Below, piece after piece: positions 47,401 to 61,012 of a stretch of 64,000 bases of DNA (within the stretch, counting starts at the first letter, position 1; the number at the start of each line of letters is the position of its first letter). Below the pieces are notes generated by a model, which was not told the origin of the DNA, searched no databases, and saw nothing but the letters and a program-made list of their open reading frames with translations. A program made the position numbers and the translations under genes. The stretch is from Lineus longissimus. Lineage: Eukaryota > Nemertea > Pilidiophora > Heteronemertea > Lineidae. The stretch covers positions 5,272,501 to 5,336,500 of the forward strand of contig NC_088309.1 of the NCBI RefSeq assembly GCF_910592395.1, given 5' to 3'.

Positions 47401-50400
47401 TATTATCATTGACCAGCATGTTACAAGCATACAATGCTATACATACATTGGCTGCAGTTGTTGTAATTTTGAATGGCAAGTGCACATTTCAATGCATCTT
47501 GACCCTCAATGTATTGACATTGCTAAGCTTTACAGACACCGCGCATCTATGGGCGGAGATAACGGAGGCAATACATGCAATACTGCTGGAAGTTCAGTAT
47601 GATTTTACAACCAATACAAAACATGCCAGGCTTGTATAACCAAAGAATATGCTCAAAGGACTATTCTTCTGACTTGTGTAGCACTGTATGCTGGTACGAA
47701 GCGGGTATCATAGAAGATTCAGACACCTGGACCTTTTACAACATTTTTGACAATTAACAGGCAGACAAAAGAGATAATATTATTATGACATTGAGTTACG
47801 ATATCACAGTACAAATCCGTCAAGGAACAGTAGAAATTTTTGATGAAGATGCCATTGCCTGATCATGACCATCATTGAGATGGGGAGGGGATGCACTGGC
47901 GCACGCTAAATGGAAATTCCGCAGACTGTCTCTGATGTTTGGCAATTGGTTTGCTTAGAACACACCTAATACACACCAAAATAGACTATGCATTACAGGG
48001 CACAAGGAAAAGCATGCAAGCCTTCTCAAGTATGTCATCCCATCTTGCACTGTTCATCAAGATCCACATGACATGACACCATCCGATCATCCATGTTTAA
48101 TGATTCGAGTTCAGCAATACAGTGAATTTGGAAATTTTGAATGCGAATTTATCTAAAATGCCAAGTAAACTCAACAATGCCACAGTGGAAATGTTGTTCT
48201 GTTATTGTCCTGCAGATATGCAAATTTACAGCTTAACATCTACCTCAAGTTAGAAGCAAGGTTACAAAATAAACTGAGCTATTTTAATACTCAAGATACC
48301 AAGTATAGGCTTGACCCGATGTTATGATTGCCGGAGCAAAGCCGGTGTCAGTTCATGAGGTGTACAGGTCAAAAAGTAAAAACAGTGGAAAGGCTGTTGT
48401 GAGATCAATAAATACAATGATCATGGTTAATTGCATAGGTGATTTGGTGACAAATTGTGAGACACTGCAACCGCAAGTTATTCAAAAGTTCTAATCAAAT
48501 TTCAATACTAACTAGACTCTGAACTAACATATCTCTCGTAATATTTCTGACAAGTAAAATTTACTGACAAATTATCAAAATGATTAGGGGTATGGGCATT
48601 TATGGGTACAAAAATCATTTAAAATGGTACGTTTTTGGAATGTGTTAAAACCAATTATGAAATGTCGTGTTTGGTTAACTTCCCGAGATTTTGCGCTACA
48701 CCGTATGTGTAGTGGTCATTTTGAAATCCTACTGAATTGTTTTGTTCTACATTGTACGTTGCACAACGAACTTCTCACCTTTTGCGCCAAAGGGAAATAC
48801 AAAAGATTGATTTTCATGCACAGAAGAAAATAGCTGGTACACAATGGCCATCACAGTATTTGGTCAGACAACCAATTTATCCAGCTCATCAATTTTTAGG
48901 ATTCATGCACTTCATATAACTTGAAAGCCAAACTGGCACCAACAGGACCACAATACCTTGCTGTGAACTATAAGAACTGAATACCATCATCATAAAATCA
49001 CAGGTTTCAGGGGGGACCGGGAGACTGAGTAAGTGCCAACTTCATTACATTTTCTTTAATAAGGGAGAGGGGAACCCAGTGTGTTACTTCCTGGATTCTT
49101 GTCCCAGTTCTCTAACTCTTGATGAAATGTCATTTGGCATGAATAGTTACAAATGGGTCTTGCATCATGATTAGAGTGCTGGCGACTTCCCCAAGTAATA
49201 CAGAGGCATACATGTATAAAAATAGCGAATATACAGATTTCTAGAGATCACTGAACATTATATAATATGACCTGAATAAGTTGTACAGCCGAACTTGGTT
49301 GTATAAACGATTATTTGGCATCAATAAAAACTTATTTTTTGATTGATTATCGGTAAAAAAAACTTGGATAAAAATTTCGGTCAGCCAAACGTTTTTACAA
49401 GCAGATTCGACTGAGGACATCATTGTGCTACTGATTTCATGAGACTTTTAACAAAAACATGTGAAGTCTTTCAATTTTTTTTCGTTTTGAAAAATTGAGA
49501 CATCAAAGCATCTTGTGAGGAAAAATACATCATAACTGTATATGCAGCGTTATGGGAAACACAACAGGCAACAAAATTAGCATCAAGACAAAATATTACT
49601 TCACAAAGAATTAACTGAAACATTGTCAAAGTCATTTACACAAATATACCAGTGCACAGTACAATCATTATAGAAAACTAATGGTATTGAATACATTAGA
49701 TTACAAACCTACTATGGTTATCACGAGTAACAACAAAATTGAAAACAATATTCAAGATGCTATGTAACTACCGGTAAACAAGCCGAGAGACAATACTATT
49801 GCACTATAAATAGAACACTTTACTCATCTACAAAACCACACAGGCTTTACATGTAACTTCTAAATTTGAAGGAGTGCTGTGAATTAATTTAAGAGGAGTT
49901 AACAGTGTTGGAATTGTTCAAAACCAAACTAGATGCCTTATCAGCCATCGTATAACTAAACCATAATATGGCACTAGTGATATGCAATCTCATTGGTCTG
50001 TTGGCATGGAAAACTTCTAAGTAATGAAAATAACATTACCTCATTATGCAAACAAACTTGTCAATTTTAAACCAGTCTTCATACCAATCATGTTTTCTTA
50101 CGAGGATCTCCAAAAGAGAGAAATATTCTGGTTAGACCAAAATTAAAACACATGCAGTGAAAATTCAGTAAATATTTTTTGCATGTAACATCATTAAACA
50201 AATAATTAGCAGTGCTTATTGAAAATATATGTAGAAATTTACTATATAACTCAATGATGTGTGTCTCGAGATTAATGCTGGACCGGCACTGTGCCATTGG
50301 GAAGGTGGCATCCAAAAATGTACACAAACAGTTTGCAGTACACTTTTGATACATCCCACAACATCACTCTACATAGGAACTATCCAATCTTAAGTGCCGG

Positions 50401-50900
50401 CCTGGAACTAGGTGATGACACATGACTCCTCCTTTATATGTGTCTACCAGTATTATGAACATAAATATGGCAAGTGCAAACATGCGGAATAAATGTACAA
50501 AAACATACAACGGAAATGTTCTACACTCCGAATTTTTAATTTGTAAGCAGAGAAAACTTTACTACCATAATTTCTCCCTGCTCACTGCAAACCTTTTGAA
50601 GTCAGCATTTTCCTGTAAAATTCTGTATATCAATAAAGACAATAATAATCAGCTTTTTAAAAAGAACAGTGAGTTCTGTTATTGGGTAAAGTATTAACAT
50701 TAGGAGGACACTGCTGTATCACAGCTATAGGTACATGTAATATATTTTGGCCAAAAACCTGAGAAATGAAATCAGTCGTGTGGGTGTTTGTTCTTGCAAT
50801 GTTGTCAGTACACAAGTTCTACAAATACGAACATAATCTTCCCAATAGTCCATAAAGAAGACATTCTAGCACAGTATAGCCAAGATACATGTATCTTGCC
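44500..50900. other. Gene-poor region
   Basis: Contains the unlocated BORCS8 promoter (probably 44,500-45,800) and probably the far 3'UTR of the PPM1 gene at the right end. One G-rich hairpin repeat lies at 45,895-46,135. Short open frames (45,859-46,086; 47,367-47,639; 48,624-48,833; 50,088-50,354; 50,422-50,697) show no motif or convincing splice context. Otherwise I see nothing. Confidence 0.5.
45895..46135. repeat. G-rich hairpin repeat cluster
   Basis: Three related blocks of GGGGGGTTTGGGGGGAGCT type, each followed or faced by a C-run (for example GGGGGAGCTCCCCCGAC near 46,110), plus a C9 run near 45,922. Each block can fold on itself. Open frames across it on both strands are low-complexity artefacts. 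Confidence 0.7.
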
Positions 50901-50920
50901 TTTAAAGATCAAGGTTAAGT

Positions 50921-51328
50921 TTATAAACCATCAAATTGTATGTCAAGAGCCTTGACCCAATCGATGCACATCTTTCCATTTACCCTTGTTAAGTCCATGG
51001 TCCATGGCCAGGTATCACTAGAAGTTTGTTCGCATTCTGAAAGTAGTCCCTTCAAATGGAACTTTCCATCATAGGATTCCAAGTTGTCTTTCAATAGATT
51101 AAAGGAGTGTCTCGAAATAACACCACACCGGCATTTATAATAATAAGAGAGTTTGTGTGCCAAAGGGGACACACACCTGCAACTCTGCACAGACAGTTTG
51201 TACAACCTTTGAGCACATATTTTTTGATACATCTCAGAAAGGTCTTCAAGGATATGATACAAACTTTGAAAACTTCTGTTCATTAGAGCCAGTTCAGTAT
51301 TATCGTGAGATAATCTTCCTTTAAACAA
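50921..51328 (-). other. Long open frame downstream of the PPM1 stop, nature unclear
   Basis: A continuous minus-strand frame of ~130 codons begins 75 bases beyond the PPM1 stop. An internal ATG gives MNRSFQSLYHILEDLSEMYQ; a Cys cluster (CRCVSP...KCRCG) and WPWTMDLTRVNGKMCIDW follow. It reads more like protein than its surroundings. Possibilities are an alternative last exon of the phosphatase gene, a separate small gene, or chance within the 3'UTR. The stop context of the phosphatase (TTTGAAGTAAGATT) doubles as a plausible splice donor, but no acceptor gives a matching phase into this frame. Confidence 0.25.
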
Positions 51329-51402
51329 GCATTGAAAATAAAACAGAGGAATAGAAAGAACAATGCCTACATTGAAAGAAATAAACTTAACCGCAATGAA
51401 TC

Positions 51403-54400
51403 TTACTTCAAAGAAGTGGATTGTGACACCTTCCTGTTACTGCCAGGAATTACTGGTGACCTCTGCGACCCAACAGATGCTGGCATCGTCGCAAACATTT
51501 TTGTTGAAATCTGTTTTGCCGCAGCTGTATTTGACCCTGAGGAAGTAACATTAGCACCATCTAATATGGTCTCGCATGAGGATTTCTTCTGTTTCATTGA
51601 TGCTGCCACAGGTGACGGGTAAAATTTGCCACTATTCATATCAGAAGTTCTGTCTTTGAGGGCTGTAGGACTTTTCACACCAGGAGAAGACCCCTTCTCC
51701 TTAACAGACGGAAACTGATTACTTTTATCTCTTGGCGACAGCGGCGACTTTTGTCCAATAATCCCAATCGATGACCTTACATCATTTGTTCCACTACTTT
51801 TACGACCTCTTGGTCCAATTTCCTTGTTTTTTGAACCGACATCAATTGTCAAGCTCGTTTTTGGTTTGTTTTTTTGCTGCCTTGGACTTGGCACTGGACT
51901 GGCCTTCTGGTTGTTAACAGGGGAAGACTTAGATTCAGCTTTACCTAAATTGACCCCCTCTCTGTCTTCTGTATCCTGGGCACCAGGGTCCCCGCTAGGA
52001 GGCCCTGGATCATCTGGCATGCCACCAGGACTTGCACCAGGTGACAAGTCAGCACTACCCATGTCCACTGAACCATCAGCTTGCTCGGTTTCATTTGTGC
52101 CACCATTTTCAGAATCACCGCTCATCAATTGTTCATCCTGACTTTCCATAGATGCCGGCACACCGATATTTTCACGTAGGAATACAACAACCACTGAGAT
52201 ATTATCATTCGAGCCTTCTTCGCGTGCTTCGCTTATCAACTTGTTGGCAATTCTACTGCGATCTCCACCATTTTCTTGAATGTGATTATAGACAAGACCT
52301 GTGAGGTTTTTTGGCAAGATGCTATCCCATAGCCCATCACAGGCAATCACAATGTAATCTTCCGTCCCATCCAGCTCGCATGAAAAGGTATCTGGTTCGG
52401 AGCTGATATATGGTTTATGGTCAGTATCCCCTGAAATAGATATATCTTAGTCACAGAAAAGACTACTTCAGTTCTGATATAGACCAGACGTATTTCTGTC
52501 CACCAATATCTTTATTGAAGGGGTGCTGGCATAGTGGTGATATAGAGCACCATACTTGACGGTGTCATGGTTTCAAAGCCCTTCTGAGGCATTTAGTTAT
52601 TTCCCATTAAGAGTCTGTAGGTCAAAGTAATTGCTTATAGCTGATCACTCAGTAGTTTTTATTCAACAAATTACCTCACTCTACTATCATTGGTCAGTCC
52701 TATACTCATCCCAAATGGTTTAACCTACCTATGGCTCTGGACACAGATAATGCACCATTTACTCTCCAAGCACCAAACCATATGACACATCCACCAAGTG
52801 CCTCAACTCTATGTTTCTCATCCTGAAAACCAAAGATTTAATCTTTTCACTGTAAGAAAGCATGGCTACATTTGGATTTACTTCCCCACGTTTATTCCAT
52901 CTGAACAATAGTGTGAATTTGGATGTAAGAAAGACCTTTCCAAAATAAAACAAGACAGATCTAAATGTCAGTTAATCCGCATCGACTTTATCTTTAGCGT
53001 GGCTATTGAAGGAGAAAACTGATTGCATGTATCACTGTAGTTTCTAGCTGGTGTCAATAATGATTAATGGAGACCAACATAGAGATACTGAGGATAATGT
53101 CCATTGCAGTATCTTCACTGGCACAGATTGTGTGGCTTACTATGGGGAGTCATTTCTGTAAAAATGTCAATTTGGCCAAAACGTGAGTTAGGCACTTATG
53201 TTAGTAGTGTGACGATATCACAGCAATTCTGATTCCATTTCACCAAACCAATACATCCAGGCCAGACCTTGGAGTGTAAAATGTCCAAACTTACCTCTCT
53301 TTCTGGTTTGTGTGGTGACATGATTGACACGGGTACACCATCCTTCACCAAGATCGCCTGACTGTCCCCGAGCCATGACAGATAGAGCTTCTTGTCCCGC
53401 AGTAATATTGCAACAGCCGTGCTGCCACTTCTTAAACCCTGAAATTGAAAGATATTACTTCAAATTGAAAGACGTTTCACAGAAACACAAGTACTCCAAA
53501 GTGTCTGTTTGACAAATATATGCCTTGGGATTGATCAGGGGCACTGATAGCAACGAACTCTGCCTGCCTTTGTGGAGGCAAATGTGAAATTTACATGTAT
53601 ACTAGTAAGCAATGAAATTCTGGTAACAAATCAGAATAGCCACAATACCCTTACCTCATTTTTAGCTTTTATATCGAAATCCTCGTCAGTTTTGAGGAAA
53701 GCGTTCCTGAGCGCAGTGAGAGGATCATCCCTGAACATGGGCTGCCGAACAAGGTTCGTATGGACATGAGCAGCAGAGTACCACGCAGCATCAAGTCCAC
53801 CGTGACCATCAAAGACAGCATAGTATGACTGATTGGGATAGTCCTGTCAAGAGAAGCCATTCTAGAGTTTTAGATAATGTACAGAATGGCTGTTGGTTTT
53901 CAACCAATTGCTTCAACTGTTTCATCTGGTGTTGGGATTTATTAGTTCTTCTTCTTGGTTGAAGACGTAGACACATGCCAATAACCTCAATTGGAGCCCA
54001 ACCACAGTGACATGTTGTAACTCAAACAAATCATCCAGGCTCCCTGTTCAAGTTTCTTTCTTGTTTGTGTAGAGTAATCAGGATCGAAAAAAGTATGAAA
54101 CCCTCACTCACCTTCAAATCAAACAGTGAATTTAAGTCGGGTATAACCATATGACGGTCCTCCATTTTTCGGCGGGAATTTTTGATGCCATGGGAGGAGA
54201 CTTCATAGCAAACATCTGGCAGGCATATCTTAGGGAGATCATTGTGCCAAAGTGAACAGACTTTGTGAACCTTGTGAAAGACAGCTAGGGCAAATTTGTT
54301 AGCTTCTATTTCTGGAAAAGAAACAGAATGACAATAGGAGGGACTCAAATACCCCCAAGTAAGCACTACACAGTAGAACCTCTCTATCAAGGACATCCTT

Positions 54401-57400
54401 TGAACTGACAAATGCTGTACCCAACACAGGGGTGTCCTGATTAAAGAGGTTGAACTGAGAAGAAATCCTGAAGTCTAGACCTAAACCAGTGTCTTTAAAA
54501 CAGAGGTGTCCACTAAGGGAGGTTCCAGTTTGTATGTATGTCATGAGCATCTCCCTGGTAACCTAGAATGCCTCTACAGAGATCTATTATCAATACTTGT
54601 GACAGTCATTGTAAAGCACTTTGACAGTATCCTCTGTCTTATGATAGTGAGCTAACTGGGAGATGCCATGCATACATTGAAATACTTCGTATGATTATGA
54701 ATAATGATTTGATTGGGGCTGGAATTTGAATTTAATTAAAAGAGTTGGCAAATCAAGTCAATCGACCACACCTTCCATCTTCCCATTCCAACTACATGAA
54801 CTAAATGCTTACGAGGAACATAGTCTTCTTTCTCTTCTTCCAAGCTCTGATTCGCCCGGTAAAGCTCAATGAGGTCTATGGTTTTGAATTCATTGACAAC
54901 TGCTCTGGCTATGTTCAGGGCCAATACTGGGGGACACTTGCTGTAAAGACAAATTATGTTACAGTTAGAAAATGTAAAGACACACAATGCACAGATATTT
55001 TAAAATGAGAGTTAAACACTGGATTTTTGGCCAAAAGTAATGTTTCAGCACTTCATTTTAAAGCAGCTCAGTGTCTCACCCTGCCTTTTTTAGACTGGGT
55101 CCTATTCTCTCCTGCCATTTCAGATTTCTAGCTGAAACACAAAAAAACAAACAATCTTGAACACCCTCAACAAATCTACCAACACATACGCTGTAGCTTG
55201 ACACAAGTGTTTTCAGGAGAGGACCTGCAGGGAGTCTAATCTTGCCCTGAAGCAATATACTTATTCAGTCAACCTAACAATACATGCCTGATCTGAGATA
55301 GAGCTGCCAATTTGATTATTGAATACGAACCATGAATATGATTACTCCTTTGACATTTGTACTGTTAACTGTATTATTCTATTTACGCCAAGATGGCCAG
55401 GCGCTCAGCTGAAAGATTTCTTTGCCCTGTGTTCAATCAGCAACATGACCTGCTGGGAACCTAGTTTTTAGTGCATAATGGGAGAGGCAGCCTAAAAATT
55501 AGCACTACAGGCTTTAATTGGCACCCTTCACATTAGGAGTAGATTTAGAAAGAAGGATTCCTGGAGCCCCTTTCCTCCCTCTCATCCCATCCAGGGCTTG
55601 TGATAGTCGGCATCATCAGCAGTGGCATCATGCACATCATTGTCTATGACATTGACATAATTTCATGTTTAAAAATAAAATCATGACCTTTGTTAACCAA
55701 GGCATTTAGGGATGCAACTAAGTGTTGCCATGGCACCGCGGTGTGGAAATGTCAGGGTATTGAATAAGTTCAATACATTTTGTGTTCTTGACACTTCTAG
55801 GGCATTTTTTCATTTGAAAGACAATTTAGCCTAAACTTTTTTAATTTGACTTTGAGGTTGGACATCCATGCTTTTTTCAAGAGCATTCATGTATGTTTAG
55901 ATATCATCATATGATGTTCTACACGTACAGTTTCCCTTCTTTTTCAGACACACTCCAGTGCCCAGCAGGCAATTTGGAAAGAGGGAGGCACAGAAGGTCA
56001 TGACGTCAAGCATGTCAGGGGTGCCTTAAGCTCATTTGTGAAACTTGTAGTACATGTACTGTTACAAATACAAATTGATACAAATCCCACCACTGTTTTC
56101 CAGGCAGTTACAGCTGAATATAGTAGGCAGGATTCCAATATCATAATATTGTAAATCGTACAGAGCTGTACATCACATTCACAGGCTTAGTGATATTGGC
56201 ATTTTATTTCCAGTGATCAACTGATATTGATCAGTCGTTCACCCTTTACCCTTTAGTAGTGCGCTATTTACACTACAAAGACCACTCAATTAGTCAATAC
56301 ATGTAGGACTGAAATAGTTCTAGTGTTTACCAATCATATGAATGGATGGATACCAATACAGATGCTGTGCAATAATTTTTATTTTGAGAATGAGGGAGTT
56401 GCAATATATTTCATATTCAATGCCTAATATAAATTTACATCATCCAAAAATATCAAATTTTATTTCGAACATCATATTTTGAACGGACAGCATACGTGTC
56501 ATAAAAAGTTCTGTGAACTGGCTTAAAATTTCAAATGACCCACAAGAACTTCACACATAAAAGCATCACAAGAAGCCCATGAACCATGGTCCACCTGGAA
56601 TCATTACATTGATAATTTCAAGTGCTTGCATGCTGTACACAGAACATACAGAACATCAGAGAGATAAAAATGCATGTAGTAAGCAGGTTATACTAGGATA
56701 AAGTATCTATAAATTACAGGTAATCAAGTTTTTTTGTATCATCAAGATTACTCACTGCAAGTTTAGATTTTAGAAATATGGCATTCAAAGTCAGGCATGT
56801 GGGATACATGGGCGAATCCAAATGCAAAGGATAACCGCGGCATGAGCCCGTTCCACCATGCCACAGCTGAAGGTCACACAGAGATCGTGAATCTGTTGAC
56901 AATGTTTAATACTAAAGTGAATATCGTGGACAGTTGAATTGACTTTTATCCGCCACTGTCGTAAGCCTGAGGTCATGGTGACTACGCCTCCTGCCATGCA
57001 GTCTGCATCTCCGTTACAAAAATTAATGTATTTGCCAAGGTTGCAGGCCCACCTGTCCTGATCCTATCCTAGCCACGACTCTCTCTTACCTTGTTTGGTC
57101 AATATTCAGGCATTCCCATTTTGGCAGTAATAGGCCTTCTAATTAGACTGGTAGGGGTTTCAGAAACCCTAAAGCAGTTTAAACTGCAGGCGAATACAAC
57201 AATCACTCGGCCGGCGTCACCAGGCACTGAGTGTAGGCCTACTCTTAACTCTAACTCCGGCCCTCTGGGCGGCGGGCTGCTGGCCAAGTCCAACTGCTTC
57301 AGCAATCCTATTCTGAACATGTCATACCCATGGATCGAGCAGCAGCAGCAATAGTGAATGCACGGAAAACGGAGAGTTGACGAGACCTTAAAAGAAACGG

Positions 57401-57686
57401 GAATGTCTGCAAGAACAGTGACACTGACAGTGTCAGTGAAGAAGGCAGGAAAGTTGACCTACTTTTGATGAGCAAGATACTGAAGTATCCAATCAATGCA
57501 TTCTCCCTCAGCATCTGACGGGCTGATGTAGTACGTAACCAGCCGAAAAGGAAATGTATCATCTTCTGTCAAAGATCCATAAGTATCATCATGAAATTTT
57601 GCCAGGAACTGCTTGAAAAGGGGGATATTATTACTGGAGATCTCCTCCATCGTACAAAACTGAGCACTGGTTGTGAAAAACGTCAT
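51403..57686 (-). CDS. PPM1E/PPM1F-type (POPX) PP2C phosphatase
   Basis: Metal-dependent Ser/Thr phosphatase of the group that inactivates PAK and CaM kinases. Exons: 57,463-57,686 (ATG 57,684-57,686); optional 55,083-55,130; 54,813-54,940; 54,112-54,311; 53,655-53,843; 53,295-53,438; 52,729-52,822; 51,403-52,430 (TAA). Phases agree; 668 residues, or 684 with the 48-nt exon. The N-terminal third ([20 protein letters not shown] onward) matches the POPX-specific region. The catalytic core is complete: [84 protein letters not shown]; and [19 protein letters not shown]. All metal-binding Asp/Gly are present. The last ~250 residues are a low-complexity Ser/Pro/Gly/Lys tail, encoded in one exon with the end of the domain. 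Length is nearer to PPM1E than to the ~450-residue PPM1F; it may be the single ancestor-like gene. Confidence 0.92.
54371..54528. mobile_element. Small pogo/Tigger-like MITE in a PPM1 intron
   Basis: Ends are imperfect inverted repeats: CAGTAGAACCTCTCTATCAA on the left and, reversed, CTGGAACCTCCCTTAGTGGA on the right, with an inner AGGTGTCCTGATTA block. The CAGTAGAACCTCT end is of the kind seen in Tc1/mariner-pogo MITEs of many invertebrates. It sits ~60 bases upstream of the 54,311 splice acceptor. Target TA duplication not clearly visible. Confidence 0.5.
55083..55130 (-). CDS. Candidate 48-nt cassette exon of the PPM1 gene
   Basis: Flanked by TTTCAGCTAG and a GGTGAGAC donor on the minus strand. 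Phase 2 on both sides, so inclusion adds 16 residues ([16 protein letters not shown], then G at the junction) without shifting frame. Skipping also keeps frame. Confidence 0.55.
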
Positions 57687-60600
57687 CTACCACATGTTCC
57701 CGTGACGACATGGTTTCCTGCGTAAATACCCAGGTAAGCATGAGCACGTGGAAAACACGTGTCTTCGTTTTTGAAGCGGGAAATTCAAAGGGCGTAAAAT
57801 GAAAACTGGAGTACAGTCTATCTCACAATTATTAATATCAACGCCTACTTTAGCGCACCATTTCAATACAGTTTTTAGCATGTTGTAAGAAATGTCGTTT
57901 CTTTATAATAAAAATAGTATCCATTATTATGGCGCTCGAGTGTGATTGTATAGAATTCCATGTCGTATAGGATGCAACTGACCATCAAACTGCTCAGAAG
58001 ATTATAGCACACACCGATGAAACGGTAGGCCTGCTCCTGACACAAGACCAAGCACATTTACTGTGCCGAGGCCTTGAGTACAGGCTAGGCCGAACCGTTT
58101 AGGCAATTTAACTTATGTTTCCCTTGGCTCACCCCGCACTCTGATGATGAAGCCTAGAATGAATGATAATGACAAGCACGGTCATTAATAGTGCCGAGTG
58201 AAAGGCCCTGAAGTTCAGGATGGTCAAATGTAATCCTGCAAGCCATTCGTTCATTTATTTTTAAAAACCAGTTTCATGTTTGTGAAGAAGTAAATTCAAA
58301 ACTTCCCGGTTGTAAATGGTTTTAATTTATATACAGTTGGACAATCGTCATCCGACACGCCCACCAACGTACCGTGCAGGTTCAAAAGAAAGAAGAGGTC
58401 GTTTTTAAATATCAAAGTGTGAGGTGCGTGAATAATATTTAGTCAAGCGTATAGAAATTACGCAATAATGCTCTCATAACACCGCAGAGACTTCCTTTTT
58501 TTGTTTGTCCATGCAGCTCTGCCTTGATATGATTCCCACACTGCTCCGTCCATACTTGTAAAGGTTACATACCTTTCTGCACGCACTTGCTAGAATTTTA
58601 GGGATTTTCTGCATTGTTACCTCTACGGCTTTGTGAGCAACCATTGTCCCCTGGAGCCACTGACGGCAAATCCCACCACTATAGAATTACGTAAGCCCAC
58701 AATGAGCAATGGAGGGCCGAAATAAGCTCTAGTTATTCTTATGCATGTAGTAGGGCGTTGGCAATTAAGGTTTTACCGACTGCATTCTTAATACACGTTC
58801 ACTTAAGAAACCACTACTGGTGCTTCTCTAAAAATGGAATATTAGGAAGAAACCCTCTTCTTTTTCGTGAGAAAGTTAGATTTTCAATTCGATTTCGACT
58901 TTGAGGACTAAAACAGGTGAGAGAATAGGCTGGTATTTTCTTTTGATAGAGTGTGAAAAGAAATGTGAAGTTTGTGGACTGTCATTAACCATCCTTTTAG
59001 GCGACCTGGAATGTCAATGACGTTCATTCGTGTGGATCCACTATGGATTCACTGTGTTGTGTAGCGAAAAGCTTGACCACAAACCCGGCTGTAAATAATC
59101 TTTCACCAATCTGGGGAAAGAATGCGGAGATATCACATGTATTTGGACCGTAGTGGGTGTGAGCATTAAGGCCTATAAAGAAGACGTGGTTTATCAAAAG
59201 CCGCCTTTTTACAGCTTGGTACATTTTTGTGTACTGCTCCAACATATCAACTGTTATTCGCCGTTTAATACAATCCAAGCCAGAGTATACACAGTCAATT
59301 TGTATACCAAATAAATGGATTTTATTGATTTTGTAGAGAAAGCAGCGTTGACCCGGGTCAGTTGCATAACCATGGTGGTCACTAGTTGCATATAAACCGA
59401 CGATATCGATCGTGAAAAGAAACACGTCAAGAATATCAGCAAAAGTTTATGTCTAGCCCTATTAGACTGGTGTTCTCATTTGGTGACATCTCGCTTCCTA
59501 TCTGATTTTATTCGACACCGATCCTCCAAGCTGCAAGTCTTGTATATTTTCTGTTATCGGAAAAATATAAGGGCCGCAATCATGGGTGGATGACAAGGAT
59601 ATGCTTGGGCGGTTGTGGGGGGGGGGGGGGGTCACGTTTCTCACTTAATGCATGCCTAAACGGCCCTTGTGGCAGTCAAAAACGGAAACACTCAATTACA
59701 TGATCGAACACGAAATACGGTCGTGTGAGAAGTGCATTTCTTTGGTCGTGGGATGGCGTCAAATGTCTTAAGTTTTCCATTGAAAAAGGTAACTTATTAC
59801 CAATTACAACTTCACCTCCAATCGGCTGACTAAAATAGTGTTAGCCTCATTTCGGTACAACAGTAATTACATGTACTTGCATTCTTCAATAGCAGGTGAC
59901 CTTGTACTGTAATTAACTCTCAATGACATGAATACGTCAATCATCATTTGTCTGGACGATCGATCTTTGGGGAACCTGATAGACTCTGGGGGAACTAACT
60001 TGTTAAATCAGTGCCCTCTAACTGGGATGTAAACAACATCAAAGGAATGCTATAATATGCCGACTGCGTCTGATTCTTCACAGATGTTGTGCACCCCTTG
60101 TCACCCCGCAATGACAAAAAGCTGTTCATTCTCCCGACCACAGTTGTGATATATATAGGAACCCTATCCCCGAAGAGTTGTGTTAGGAACCTATAGCTAT
60201 CATCTATCCTCTGTGATGGGAAACCTATCATCAATCAATCGTGATAGGAAACATATCCCCGACCAGTTGATCAGAGACCGAAGGAAGTATGTTGCATCTT
60301 GACACATATGGCTCTGAGATTGCGGCAAACTTTGGCTGTTTATTTGGGTGCATCTTGACCACCAAGGGTTTTGCATCTTATCAAGATTTATATACCCCGG
60401 CTTCGTTTAGGGGTAAGATGAAAAGACATATAACCAAAAACACTACAACATTTGACAACTGACCAATGTTTTCTTTTACAGTAATGTTTAATCCATTTTA
60501 AGAACGAATTTGAATAAGTGTTTGTCTTGGCCAGTATTGCATGGGCGGAACCAGTATACGCCTAGGTCTAGTTTTCGCCAGGCCTTTCTATGCTGTATAT

Positions 60601-60850
60601 AGACCAATGTCTTAGTCATACAGGGATTTATGTATTGCGTGGGTCAAAGCATCGGGCCTAGTATGGAATTTCCTGTGTAGAAAAAGGGCAAAACATTTTG
60701 GATCGTTTCCATAAAAGGGGCCTACATGGTTTTATTAACTGCCGAATGGCCTGAAGCTCACATTACCAACATTCGCGTCTGATGGTATTGGGGCTGGTCT
60801 CTCGTTTTTCCTGATTGTTCCATAGGAGCTGGTCTCCAAATCGATTTCCA
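57687..60850. other. Intergenic, no gene seen
   Basis: Holds the PPM1 upstream region, with CACGTG-type motifs near 57,744-57,762. A poly-G run of about 14 is at ~59,618. A degenerate ~50-bp tandem repeat is at 60,148-60,270. The minus-strand frame at 59,024-59,425 shows no recognisable motif. Confidence 0.5.
60148..60270. repeat. Degenerate tandem repeat, 3 partial units
   Basis: Units built on GATAGGAAACCTATC-like blocks alternating with CCCCGAMSAGTTG. The minus-strand frame at 59,995-60,234 overlaps it and is not a gene. Confidence 0.65.
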
Positions 60851-60856
60851 CTGCCA

Positions 60857-60864
60857 TATAAAAA
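60857..60864 (+). promoter_or_regulatory. Candidate TATA box of the secreted beta-module gene
   Basis: TATAAAAA in the context CTGCCATATAAAAACC, about 150 bases upstream of the next ATG. A splice acceptor (CTTTTTCAG) at about 60,992-61,000 suggests a short 5'UTR exon between them. Confidence 0.5.
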
Positions 60865-61012
60865 CCAACAAGCGGATCATGTTTCAAACGAAGAACAACT
60901 GCATTTTGTGAGTTTTATGGATGAAAGAGACACTATTCGTATATTTTCGATCGAAAAATCTTTTGACATGATGTTATGATCTCCGTTTAACTTTTTCAGG
61001 TCCCGTCTAAAG

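Noticed and set aside
51824-52141. 105-codon plus-strand frame
   Set aside because: Antisense to the low-complexity tail exon of the PPM1 gene.
59024-59425. 133-codon minus-strand frame in the intergenic region
   Set aside because: No recognisable motif, no splice context and no neighbour in phase; could not be supported as a gene.
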